Assembly (NCBI GenBank): GCA_964493945.1
Contig: CAZBQG010000060.1
Span: 1 to 18,830 of the forward strand
Source: CAZBQG01 sp964493945
GTDB taxonomy: Bacteria; Pseudomonadota; Alphaproteobacteria; Rhodospirillales; UBA2165
Direction: 5' to 3'
DNA length: 18,830 bases
The notes below the pieces were generated by a model that made no database searches, had not been told where the DNA came from, and saw only the letters and a list, made by a program, of their open reading frames with translations. The position numbers were made by a program, and so were the translations under genes. Of the stretch, positions 1 to 6,839 are shown piece after piece (within the stretch, counting starts at the first letter, position 1; each line of letters begins with the position of its first letter).

Positions 1-78
1 GACCCCGCATCTTAGGCTCGGGAGAGTGACCAACGGAATTACGCTATGTATTAGGCCGGCGGACGCAATATACAAAAT

Positions 79-92
79 TTGACTAAGATCAA
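79..92. promoter_or_regulatory. FNR/FixK-type binding site
   Basis: The sequence reads TTGAC-TAAG-ATCAA, one base off the TTGAT-N4-ATCAA consensus of the FNR/FixK/DNR family, and it keeps the TTGA-N6-TCAA core intact. Its centre (85.5) lies about 41.5 bases upstream of a start point expected from the -10-like GATATT at 115-120. That is the classical spacing of a class II FNR-activated promoter. The downstream gene is the VOC protein at 187. Inferred regulation: induction under low oxygen or nitrosative stress. Confidence 0.5.
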
Positions 93-114
93 GGTTTTAG
101 GGAAAATGCCATGT

Positions 115-120
115 GATATT
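115..120 (+). promoter_or_regulatory. Candidate -10 element for the VOC gene
   Basis: GATATT matches TATAAT at four of six bases and lies at the right distance from the FNR-like box for activator-dependent transcription starting near 127. An alternative sigma-70 reading uses TTGACT (79-84), a 17-base spacer and GAAAAT (102-107). Either would give a 5' leader of roughly 60-75 bases before the start codon at 187. Confidence 0.3.
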
Positions 121-186
121 TTTACGGAGAAAGGCTGGCCCTAAGCTGGCTTAATTCAAGTTTTTTGACAGAGGGAGGCAAAGACA

Positions 187-729
187 ATGGTTGGGAAAAT
201 TAAACCTCAATTAACGCATTTCGCCCTGTTCACCACGGATTTGGCAAAAATGGAGGATTTCTACACCCGTGTGATGGGCCTGACCGTCACCGACCGGGGG
301 GGCGCATCCTCGGCGCCGGTGGAGATGATTTTCATGTCTTCCAGCCCGGACGAACATCACCAATTCGTTCTTCTTTCTGGGCGCCCCGATGATGTGGATT
401 TCCGCCTTAATCAGCAAATGTCGTTTTTGGTCGAATCCCTGGACGAGCTCCGCGAAATGAGGGACGCCGCCCTCGAAGCGGGGATGGAAAATATGCGCGA
501 AGCCACCCACGGCAACGCCTGGTCCATCTATTTCGATGATCCCGAACAGAATATGGTCGAGATCTATGTCCACACGCCGTGGTATATCCGCCAGCCCCAT
601 CTGGTGCCCATCGATCTGGATAAATCAGACGATGAGATATATGCCGAGACCGAAGCCCATTGCCGCGAGCAGGACGGCTTCATGATGGCCGAGGAAAGAA
701 GGTCGGAAATGGCCCGGATGATCGGATAG
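187..729 (+). CDS. VOC family protein (glyoxalase / extradiol dioxygenase fold)
   Basis: The 180-residue protein has the vicinal-oxygen-chelate fold: beta strand HFALFTTDLAKMEDFY near residues 11-26, then the typical FYxxxxGL segment, and a C-terminal strand with NMVEIYV at about 122-128. Likely metal ligands are H11, H57 or H58, and E125, matching the His/His/Glu triad of extradiol dioxygenases and glyoxalases. The last 50 residues after HTPWY are a charged extension also seen in single-domain catechol-dioxygenase-like members. The start is fixed by GGGAGG (173-178), eight bases upstream. The substrate cannot be read from the sequence; a ring-cleavage or lyase role is possible. An FNR/FixK-like box precedes it. 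The gene converges on pcm with a three-base gap. Family call firm, function unknown. Confidence 0.85.
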   Translation: MVGKIKPQLTHFALFTTDLAKMEDFYTRVMGLTVTDRGGASSAPVEMIFMSSSPDEHHQFVLLSGRPDDVDFRLNQQMSFLVESLDELREMRDAALEAGMENMREATHGNAWSIYFDDPEQNMVEIYVHTPWYIRQPHLVPIDLDKSDDEIYAETEAHCREQDGFMMAEERRSEMARMIG

Positions 730-732
730 GTT

Positions 733-1479
733 TTATTCTTTCCGCGTAAAGGGCACGAAACGGACGGGAATGATATTGCGCTCGGTGATAGCCCCGTCAG
801 CTCCTTTCTCAATGAGCCGCAGAGACTGAACGCCGCCGGCCGGGCCGACGGGAATGACCATCCGTCCGCCGGGCTTCAGCTGAGCCAACAGGGGGGGCGG
901 AATTTCCTCGGGCGCGGCGGTTACCATGATGCCATCGAAGGGCGCCTTTTCAGGCCATCCCTTGTAGCCATCTCCGGCCCTGGCGGTGACGTTGCGGATA
1001 CCGAGGCGGCGAAGATCGGCGGCCGCGCGCCGGGCCAGGGGCTCAACGATCTCGATGGTGTAGACGTGGTGCGCAAGGCGGGCCAGCACCGCCGCCTGAT
1101 AACCCGAACCCGTGCCCACCTCCAACAGGTTTGCATCGGGCGCCACATCCAAAAGCTCGGTCATCAAGGCAACGATATAGGGTTGGGAAATCGTCTGGCC
1201 ATGACCGATGGGCAGCGGACGGTTGGCATAGGCCAGCCGGCGATAAGGCTCGGGTACCAGCCGATGGCGCCGAACGGCACCCATGGCTTCGAGTATGCGC
1301 GGGGACAGCTTCCGGCCGGGCGCCCCCGCTTCCGGCAAGGCGGCGAGGGCGCCCAGCGTCTCGACCATGCGCGCCCGGGCCGGGGCGAATTCATCGCCGG
1401 CAAGCGCGCCGCCTGGAATGATCGTTGCCCCAAGAGCCAGCCAAAAGATGGCCAGGACTGGAAGCCAAATTGTCCTCAT
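733..1479 (-). CDS. pcm: Protein-L-isoaspartate O-methyltransferase with signal peptide
   Basis: This 248-residue protein is a PCM/PIMT, which uses S-adenosylmethionine to methylate isoaspartyl residues in aged proteins so that they can revert. Visible signatures are the family motif IGHGQTISQPY (91-101) and the SAM-binding loop LLEVGTGSGYQAA (118-130), followed by GDGYKGWPEKAPFDGIMVTAAP. Residues 1-27 form an apparent Sec signal peptide (MRT, a hydrophobic core, then ALA before GD). The usual cytosolic PIMT would begin near residue 29. The annotated ATG has a good ribosome-binding site, GGAGAGGG, just upstream, so the exported form appears real. It lies 50 bases after the DUF983 stop on the same strand and may be the tail of the oxidase operon. 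The family is certain; periplasmic location is inferred. Confidence 0.9.
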   Translation of the reverse strand: MRTIWLPVLAIFWLALGATIIPGGALAGDEFAPARARMVETLGALAALPEAGAPGRKLSPRILEAMGAVRRHRLVPEPYRRLAYANRPLPIGHGQTISQPYIVALMTELLDVAPDANLLEVGTGSGYQAAVLARLAHHVYTIEIVEPLARRAAADLRRLGIRNVTARAGDGYKGWPEKAPFDGIMVTAAPEEIPPPLLAQLKPGGRMVIPVGPAGGVQSLRLIEKGADGAITERNIIPVRFVPFTRKE

Positions 1480-1529
1480 CGGCCCTCTCCGTTCTGAAAA
1501 GCCCCGGGGAGGAAACAGGTTAACCCAGT

Positions 1530-1904
1530 TCAGCTTTCATCGGGGGGGAATTCTTCATCCACTGAGCGGTATTTGAACTGAAGGCCGATAAACATGGCCT
1601 TCAGCGGGCGAAGTGCGCCGAGGGATCCGGCCAGAACGAAGGGCGGCCAGATCACCGCATGCACCCAAAAGGGCGGCGCGTAATGGAATTCCAGAAGGAA
1701 GACCAACCCGGCCATCACGAAGCCCAACAGCATGATGATCAGAACCGCCGGCCCGTCCGCCGCATCATGGCCGGAGAAGCCCAAGCCGCAGGCCTGGCAT
1801 TTCTCCGCAACCTCCAGATAACCGGAAAACAGACGGCCCTGCCCACAGCGGGGACAGCGCCCGCTGAGGGCAAAGCACAATGGGCGGCCCGCGCCGCCTG
1901 CCAT
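1530..1904 (-). CDS. DUF983 family zinc-ribbon membrane protein
   Basis: This 124-residue protein has an N-terminal zinc ribbon with two CxxC pairs (RCPRCGQG near 17-24 and KCQACGLG near 35-42), then two transmembrane helices (about 52-72 and 79-100). That is the standard DUF983 layout. DUF983 genes commonly follow ctaE in alphaproteobacterial oxidase operons and are presumed to help oxidase biogenesis, although no biochemical role is established. Its ATG lies three bases after the ctaE stop, so the two genes are almost certainly cotranscribed. In many relatives surf1 comes next; here pcm does. Confidence 0.9.
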   Translation of the reverse strand: MAGGAGRPLCFALSGRCPRCGQGRLFSGYLEVAEKCQACGLGFSGHDAADGPAVLIIMLLGFVMAGLVFLLEFHYAPPFWVHAVIWPPFVLAGSLGALRPLKAMFIGLQFKYRSVDEEFPPDES

Positions 1905-1907
1905 GGA

Positions 1908-2732
1908 TCAGCCCGTGACGGGAAGGTGGCCGAGAGAGGAACTACCCCAGACATAGACATTGACGAACAGGAAGAGCCAGACGACGTCAACGAAATGCCA
2001 ATACCAGGCGGCCGCCTCGAAACCCACATGCTGTTCCGGCGTGAAATGCCCACCCCGCGCCCGGAAGAAGCAGACGAGCAGGAAACAGGCGCCGACAAAA
2101 ACATGAAAGCCGTGAAACCCGGTGGCCAGATAGAAAGTAGAGGGATAGATGCCATCGGTCAGCTTGAAGGCGGCGGAGCCATATTCAAAGACCTGGAAGC
2201 CCAGGAAGATGACCCCCAAAATTACCGTCAAGGCGATGCCGGTGATGAAATTGGACCGGTTCCCCTTGAGCAGCGCGTGATGGGCCCAGGTGATGGTGGC
2301 GCCCGATGAAAGCAAGATAAGCGTATTGAGCGCCGGGATATCCCAGGTTTCCAGCACCTCGATCCCCCTGGGCGGCCAGGGGCCGGCTACGATGTTGAGG
2401 ATGGGTAGGCTGGAATGGAAAAAGGCCCAGAAGAAGGCGAAAAAGAACATGACCTCCGAGGCGATGAACATGATCATGCCATATCTGAGCCCGGTGCGTA
2501 CCGGATCGGAATGCTGTTTCTGGGTATGGGCCTCGGCGACCACGTCGCGCCACCAGGAATAGGAGGCGAAAATCAAAATGAGCGTGCCCAAAAGCATAAG
2601 CCAGGGAACACCCTCATGCATGAACCAGATACCGCCACTGGCCATCAAAAAGGCTGCCACGGCGCCGACGATGGGCCACGGGCTGGGTTCTACCAGGTGC
2701 CAAGGATGTGATTTAGTCGCTTCTGTAGCCAT
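1908..2732 (-). CDS. ctaE: Cytochrome c oxidase subunit III
   Basis: This 274-residue, seven-helix integral membrane protein is subunit III of the aa3 oxidase, which stabilises the core and its proton uptake. The helix III region RTGLRYGMIMFIASEVMFFF contains the conserved membrane glutamate (E93). The C-terminal half carries THHALLKGN-like (WAHHALLKGNR), GFHGFHVFVGACFL and AAWYWHFVDVVWLFLFV, the hallmark subunit III segments. I chose the ATG at 2732 (MATEATK) because GGGGA at 2741-2745 lies eight bases upstream. An in-frame ATG at 2747 overlaps that site and has no ribosome-binding site of its own. It follows ctaG by a gap of about 47 bases. Confidence 0.96.
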   Translation of the reverse strand: MATEATKSHPWHLVEPSPWPIVGAVAAFLMASGGIWFMHEGVPWLMLLGTLILIFASYSWWRDVVAEAHTQKQHSDPVRTGLRYGMIMFIASEVMFFFAFFWAFFHSSLPILNIVAGPWPPRGIEVLETWDIPALNTLILLSSGATITWAHHALLKGNRSNFITGIALTVILGVIFLGFQVFEYGSAAFKLTDGIYPSTFYLATGFHGFHVFVGACFLLVCFFRARGGHFTPEQHVGFEAAAWYWHFVDVVWLFLFVNVYVWGSSSLGHLPVTG

Positions 2733-2779
2733 GGAACGGTTCCCCATGCTGTCGGTTAAAGTGTACGGACCGGGCGGGC

Positions 2780-3412
2780 CTAGCCGTCCTGCCCTGCTGT
2801 GGCCGGTGCCTCATGGACGCCGGCCCTGTCGCCAATTGTTTTAGCCGCACTTTGGTCGCGCGACCGGAAAAAAGTATAGGAAAGCGTAATCGCCGAGAGT
2901 TCGGCGGCCCGCTCGTCATCGGCCAATTCCGGGTCGACATAAAATGACACCGGCATCATCACCGATTGGCCGGGCGCCAGGACCTGTTCGGTAAAACAGA
3001 AACATTCGGTCTTGTTGAAATAACTCCCCGCCCTGAAGGGCGCCACATTGAAGGTGGCCGTGCCCACGATGGGCTTGTCCGACAGGTTGGCCGCCTCGAA
3101 GAAAACCAATTGTTCCTGGCCCAGGCGCACATTGACTTTGGGCTGCACCGGTTTGAAGCGCCAAGCCAAGGCCGTGTTCACATTGGCATCGAAGCGAACG
3201 GTGATCAGGGGCTGTTTGGCTTTGTCCGTGACCACCGGTGCCCGTTCCGCAATTTGGGTCGTGCCGCCATAGCCGGTGACGGCGCAAAACAAACGATAGG
3301 CCGGCTCGGAGGCAAAGGCGACGCCGACCATGGCAACGGCCATGCCGGCCAGTGCAATGCCAATCGCGCCATTGGCTGGGCCGGCTGCCTTTTTGCGGAT
3401 CTGGTCAGACAC
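2780..3412 (-). CDS. ctaG: Cytochrome c oxidase assembly protein CtaG (Cox11)
   Basis: This 210-residue protein is the Cox11-type copper chaperone that delivers copper to the CuB site of subunit I. It has one N-terminal transmembrane helix (about 15-36) followed by a periplasmic Ig-like domain. The copper-binding motif CFCF is at 137-140 and the conserved juxtamembrane cysteine is C43 (LFCAVTGYGGTT). The start codon is GTG with GGGGGAG about ten bases upstream. It begins 15 bases after the ctaD stop and precedes ctaE, the standard alphaproteobacterial order. The C-terminus ends in a low-complexity, Ala/Gly-rich tail. Confidence 0.95.
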   Translation of the reverse strand: MSDQIRKKAAGPANGAIGIALAGMAVAMVGVAFASEPAYRLFCAVTGYGGTTQIAERAPVVTDKAKQPLITVRFDANVNTALAWRFKPVQPKVNVRLGQEQLVFFEAANLSDKPIVGTATFNVAPFRAGSYFNKTECFCFTEQVLAPGQSVMMPVSFYVDPELADDERAAELSAITLSYTFFRSRDQSAAKTIGDRAGVHEAPATAGQDG

Positions 3413-3427
3413 CCTTCGTTGCTCCCC

Positions 3428-5065
3428 CTATTCGGCCGGCTGGCCGGTATCCACATCGGGGATATCTTCGTGGGTATGGAAAGGTGCGGGCGAAGGCACG
3501 GTCCATTCCAACGAAGTGGCGCCGGCTCCCCAAGGATTGGCTTCGGCTTTTTCGCCGCCCTTGAAGGTCTTCCACAAGATAAAGAAGAACATGAGCATGC
3601 CGATCATGGTCAGATAGGCGCCCCAGGTGCTGACCATGTTCCATTCCGCATAGGCGTCGGGGTAATCGGGAATTCGCCGGGGCATGCCCTGCAGGCCCAG
3701 GAAATGCTGTGGCAGGAACAACAGATTGACCGAGATGAAGGTCACCCAGAAATGAAGCTTGGCCAGCCCTTCCGGATATTGATAGCCCGACATTTTGCCG
3801 ATCCAGTAATAGAACCCGGCATACATGGCGAAAATGGCGGCGATGGACATGGTGAAGTGGAAATGGGCAACCACGTAATAGGTGTCGTGGAGCGCGATAT
3901 CCAGCCCCGCATTGGCCAGTCCCACGCCGGTCACCCCGCCGATAACGAACAGCCAGATGAACCCGACGGCGAACATCATGGGCGTCTTGAATTCAATGGA
4001 GCCACCCCACATGGTGGCCAGCCAACTGAATATCTTGACCCCCGTGGGCACCGCAATGACCAGGGTAGCCAGGGTGAAATAGGCCCGTGTCTCCACATTG
4101 AAGCCAATGGTGAACATGTGATGGGCCCAGACGATGAAACCCACCACACCGATGGCGACCATGGCATAGGCCATGCCCAGATAGCCGAAAACAGGCTTCT
4201 TGGAAAAGGTGGAGATCACCTGGCTGATGATGCCGAAGGCCGGAATGATGATGATATAGACTTCCGGATGGCCAAAGAACCAGAACAGATGCTGCCACAA
4301 AATGGGATCACCGCCGGCCGACTGGTCGAAAAAGGCCGTGCCGAAATTACGGTCGGTCAACAGCATGGTCAGGGCGCCCGCCAGAACGGGAATGGCCAGC
4401 AACAACAGGAAGGCCGTCACCAGCATAGCCCAGACGAACAAGGGCATGCGGTGAAGGGTCATGGAAGGCGTGCGCATATTGAGGATGGTGGTGATGAAAT
4501 TGATCGCCCCCAGCACCGATGACGCACCTGCCAGATGAAGTGCCAGAATTCCGAAATCCACCGCCGGTCCGGGGTGGAAATCGGAATTCGATAGCGGCGG
4601 ATAAACGGTCCAGCCCGTGCCCGGACCGCTGCCGATGAGACCGGCAATGACCAGCATCACCAGAGCCATGGCCAGCAGCCAGAAGCTGATATTGTTCATG
4701 CGCGGAAAGGCCATATCCGGCGTGCCAATCATCAGGGGCACGAACCAGTTGCCCATGCCGCCGATCATGGCCGGCATGACCACGAAAAAGACCATAATAA
4801 AGCCGTGCGCCGTGACCAGAACATTATAGAACTGGAAATAGGCGGTGGTTTCGCCTTCCCCGAAAGGATTGAACTGGATGCCGGGCTCGGCCAGCTCCAT
4901 GCGCATATACATGGAGGCCAGACCACCGACCAGGGCGCCGACGATGGCCAGGATTATATAAAGGGTTCCGATATCCTTGTGATTTGTCGAATAAACCCAG
5001 CGTTTCCAATCCGACGGTTGGTGGGCGTGATCGCCATGAGCCTCAGCTGCTGCCGTATCTGACAT
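3428..5065 (-). CDS. ctaD: Cytochrome c oxidase subunit I, aa3 type
   Basis: This 545-residue, 12-helix protein is the catalytic subunit that reduces oxygen to water and pumps protons. All metal ligands are present: H87 for low-spin heme a; H266, H315 and H316 for CuB; H401 for heme a3; H403 for heme a. The HPEVY motif (266-270) supplies the cross-linked Tyr and the D-channel Glu (E268). The D-channel entrance region GNWFVPLMIGTPDMAFPRMNN is intact, so this is an A1-type proton-pumping oxidase. It lies 36 bases after ctaC and is preceded by an AGAAAGG ribosome-binding site. The long open frames on the opposite strand (for example 2966-4522) are composition artefacts. Confidence 0.98.
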   Translation of the reverse strand: MSDTAAAEAHGDHAHQPSDWKRWVYSTNHKDIGTLYIILAIVGALVGGLASMYMRMELAEPGIQFNPFGEGETTAYFQFYNVLVTAHGFIMVFFVVMPAMIGGMGNWFVPLMIGTPDMAFPRMNNISFWLLAMALVMLVIAGLIGSGPGTGWTVYPPLSNSDFHPGPAVDFGILALHLAGASSVLGAINFITTILNMRTPSMTLHRMPLFVWAMLVTAFLLLLAIPVLAGALTMLLTDRNFGTAFFDQSAGGDPILWQHLFWFFGHPEVYIIIIPAFGIISQVISTFSKKPVFGYLGMAYAMVAIGVVGFIVWAHHMFTIGFNVETRAYFTLATLVIAVPTGVKIFSWLATMWGGSIEFKTPMMFAVGFIWLFVIGGVTGVGLANAGLDIALHDTYYVVAHFHFTMSIAAIFAMYAGFYYWIGKMSGYQYPEGLAKLHFWVTFISVNLLFLPQHFLGLQGMPRRIPDYPDAYAEWNMVSTWGAYLTMIGMLMFFFILWKTFKGGEKAEANPWGAGATSLEWTVPSPAPFHTHEDIPDVDTGQPAE

Positions 5066-5101
5066 GCCAGTACCTTTCTCTTAAAATATGCTTTTCCGGC
5101 C

Positions 5102-5962
5102 TCAGCGGCCGGTATTTTCCATATGGGCCAGCTTGGTCGGAGCCTTGCCGGTTTTGCCGCCATTGCCGCCGTCCTTGGCGTGCTTCACTTTCGCCGCGAC
5201 CAGCCATTTCGCATAATCCGCCTTGGAAACCGCGTCGATGGCCACCGGCATGAAGCCGTGATTGACCCCGCAGAGTTCCGAACACTGACCGAAATAAGTT
5301 CCCTTGCGGGAGATTCGCACCCAGCTTTCGTTGATGCGGCCGGGAACGTTGTCGATCTTGACGCCCAGCGCCGGGATGGCCCAGCTATGGATCACATCGT
5401 CAGACGTCAGGATGAGGCGGATATTCGTATCCACCGGCAGGACAACCCGGTTATCCACTTCCAGAAGCCGGCGCTGACCTTTTTTCAGCTCATCGTCGGG
5501 GACCATGTTGCTGTCGAATTCAAGGCCGCCCGCATCGGGATATTCGTAAGACCAATACCATTGATGGCCAACGACCTTGAGGGTCATATCAGGCTGCTGG
5601 GTCTTGTCCATGAAAAACAGAAGCCGCATGGAGGGCACGGCGACAAATACCAATATCAGGATGGGTACCACCGTCCAAAGCACTTCCAGACCCGTATGGT
5701 GGGTCGTCTTGGAAGGCTCCGGATTGCTCTTGGCGTTGAAGCGCATGATGATATAGCCGAGAAGGCCAAGCACAAAAATTATGATCCCGAACTGTATCAC
5801 CAGCAAGATACCGTGGAAGTCCTGGATCATTTCCATCACCGGCGAGGCGGCGGGCTGAAAGTTTGTCCCCCAGGGCACCGGTTCAGAGGCTTGGGCCAAG
5901 CCAGCCGTGAGGATGGTCAGCAAAAAGGATGCTTTTGCCAAAAAAATTTGTCGGATGATCAT
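5102..5962 (-). CDS. ctaC: Cytochrome c oxidase subunit II
   Basis: This 286-residue subunit takes electrons from cytochrome c at the CuA centre. It has a signal peptide ending near LAQA (26), two transmembrane helices (about 52-74 and 93-115) and a periplasmic cupredoxin domain. The CuA ligands are all visible: H192, C227, E229, C231, H235 and M238. The aromatic electron-entry patch is VGHQWYWSYEYP (131-142). The C-terminus has a charged Gly/Lys-rich tail and no fused cytochrome c domain. The ribosome-binding site AGGAG lies about ten bases before the ATG. It is the first gene of the minus-strand oxidase operon and diverges from the plus-strand assembly cluster. Confidence 0.98.
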   Translation of the reverse strand: MIIRQIFLAKASFLLTILTAGLAQASEPVPWGTNFQPAASPVMEMIQDFHGILLVIQFGIIIFVLGLLGYIIMRFNAKSNPEPSKTTHHTGLEVLWTVVPILILVFVAVPSMRLLFFMDKTQQPDMTLKVVGHQWYWSYEYPDAGGLEFDSNMVPDDELKKGQRRLLEVDNRVVLPVDTNIRLILTSDDVIHSWAIPALGVKIDNVPGRINESWVRISRKGTYFGQCSELCGVNHGFMPVAIDAVSKADYAKWLVAAKVKHAKDGGNGGKTGKAPTKLAHMENTGR

Positions 5963-6270
5963 CTTTATTTTTCTCCTGTCCCAGCGAAGCGTGTAACTCC
6001 GGCCCGGGCTCTATCCAATAATCCGCTTGGCCCGGATCACGTATCCAGGCAGGAAACTTTGTTTAAATGGTTGATTTATCAAGTAATTCCAATTAGCACC
6101 CCCGATCTCCCTATATCCGATCTTTTTGCCGCCGTAAAGCTTTTGAACAAAAAAATCGGTTAAATTGAGTTTTTGAGCCCGGACCGGGACCAAAACCGGA
6201 TTTGAGTTGCCCCGCCCGGCCCGGCAATGTTAAACCGGCCAGCCGGGCAAGGATTAAGGAGCGGCTGAAC
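5963..6270. promoter_or_regulatory. Divergent intergenic region between ctaC and the assembly cluster
   Basis: These 308 bases must hold the promoters for both the oxidase operon (leftward) and the 34-residue gene cluster (rightward). An AT-rich core runs from about 6055 to 6175. It contains TTGATTTATCAA (6071-6082), an inverted repeat of TTGAT arms around two bases. The part nearest the right-hand genes is GC-rich and forms hairpins: CCCGG-A-CCGGG (6178-6188), GCCCGGC/GCCGGGC (6219-6225 with 6242-6248), and an alternative CCGGC/GCCGG (6235-6246). No convincing sigma-70 promoter could be picked by eye, and no gene is seen inside. Confidence 0.5.
6219..6248 (+). repeat. GC-rich inverted repeat in the 5' leader of the 34-residue gene
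   Basis: GCCCGGC (6219-6225) pairs with GCCGGGC (6242-6248) across 16 bases. A competing shorter hairpin, CCGGC-CA-GCCGG (6235-6246), shares the right arm. It lies eight bases before the ribosome-binding site AAGGAG (6256-6261). Mutually exclusive stems beside a ribosome-binding site could modulate translation, but GC-rich sequence makes such repeats common by chance. Confidence 0.3.
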
Positions 6271-6375
6271 GTGGCCTTCAAGAACAAAAAGCACAAAACC
6301 CTCTTTGCTTTCGGCTTGGCGGCCTTGGCCGTGTTCATGTATCTGGCCATCCTCACCAAGACTGCCTATTTCTGA
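6271..6375 (+). CDS. 34-residue single-helix membrane protein, candidate oxidase assembly factor
   Basis: Starting with GTG, the reading frame encodes MAFKNKKHK, a hydrophobic helix (about residues 11-29: LFAFGLAALAVFMYLAILT) and KTAYF. The ribosome-binding site AAGGAG (6256-6261) with nine-base spacing is the best in this part of the window, arguing that the short frame is translated. The basic N-terminus predicts a cytosolic N-terminus and one membrane span. Tiny single-span proteins (CoxF-like and similar 'small assembly proteins') occur in many proteobacterial oxidase loci, and the position just upstream of the DUF420 gene fits that. Assignment to CoxF itself cannot be proven at this length. 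The downstream gene starts 29 bases later, so the two probably share a transcript. Confidence 0.7.
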   Translation: MAFKNKKHKTLFAFGLAALAVFMYLAILTKTAYF

Positions 6376-6404
6376 AATCGCGGCTTGGTCCGGCACTGTT
6401 AAAA

Positions 6405-6839
6405 ATGAATCTGGCCGCCCTTTTGCCCCACCTGATCGCTGGCCTCAACGGGTTTGCAACCTGTCTGCTGCTGACCGGGATTTATTTTCAGCGCCGGGGT
6501 GATGCGGGGTCTCACCGCATCTGCATGCTGGCGACGGCTGCCGTCTCAGGGCTTTTTCTCATCGGCTATGTGACGCTCCGTTTTTACACGCCGATCACGC
6601 CTTTTGGCGGCGGAGGCACGGTCCGGATTGTGTATTACGTTATTCTGATCAGCCATTTGATCCTGGCCATGGTGTTGGTTCTCCTGGTCGGCCTGACCCT
6701 GGCCCGGGCCCTTAAAGGAAAAATCGAGCGCCACCGGGCCATCGCCCGCTGGACCTGGCCCATCTGGCTTTACGTCTCCATCACCGGGCTGGTGGTCTAT
6801 CTGTTTCTCTATCAGCTTTATCCGGCCGGGCCTGCCTGA
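6405..6839 (+). CDS. DUF420 family (CtaM/YozB-like) membrane protein
   Basis: This 144-residue protein with four to five transmembrane helices clearly belongs to DUF420. Diagnostic segments are GTVRIVYYVILISHLILA (71-88) and ERHRAIARWTWPIWLYVSITGLVVY (109-132). Histidines H37, H84 and H110 match conserved positions of the family, which in Firmicutes (CtaM/YozB) is needed for maturation of heme-copper oxidases. An assembly role for the neighbouring aa3 oxidase is therefore likely. No clear ribosome-binding site precedes the ATG, so translation may depend on the preceding 34-residue gene. Its TGA overlaps the next ATG by one base, indicating translational coupling with the heme-copper-like gene. 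Confidence 0.88.
   Translation: MNLAALLPHLIAGLNGFATCLLLTGIYFQRRGDAGSHRICMLATAAVSGLFLIGYVTLRFYTPITPFGGGGTVRIVYYVILISHLILAMVLVLLVGLTLARALKGKIERHRAIARWTWPIWLYVSITGLVVYLFLYQLYPAGPA

Noticed and set aside
1..78. End of an upstream gene at the left edge
   Set aside because: One frame stays open for about 80 bases, but it is too short to show any conserved sequence or codon pattern.
79..107. Plain sigma-70 promoter TTGACT-N17-GAAAAT as the main explanation
   Set aside because: The -10 match is poor and the same bases form a much better FNR/FixK palindrome with correct spacing to GATATT; kept only as an alternative.
1496..1512. CCCCGGGG stretch as a terminator before pcm
   Set aside because: The repeat has no loop and no T-run in the transcribed direction, so it gives no support for a terminator.
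1659..2309. A 216-codon plus-strand frame opposite ctaE and DUF983
   Set aside because: Both minus-strand genes there are unmistakable; this frame is a shadow with skewed composition.
2966..4522. A 518-codon open frame on the plus strand opposite ctaD and ctaG
   Set aside because: It is a mirror of highly conserved coding sequence on the other strand. The translation is rich in His, Gly and Asp with no domain and no ribosome-binding site.
5123..6163. A 346-codon plus-strand frame opposite ctaC
   Set aside because: It covers ctaC in antisense, has no recognisable domain and runs into non-coding AT-rich DNA.
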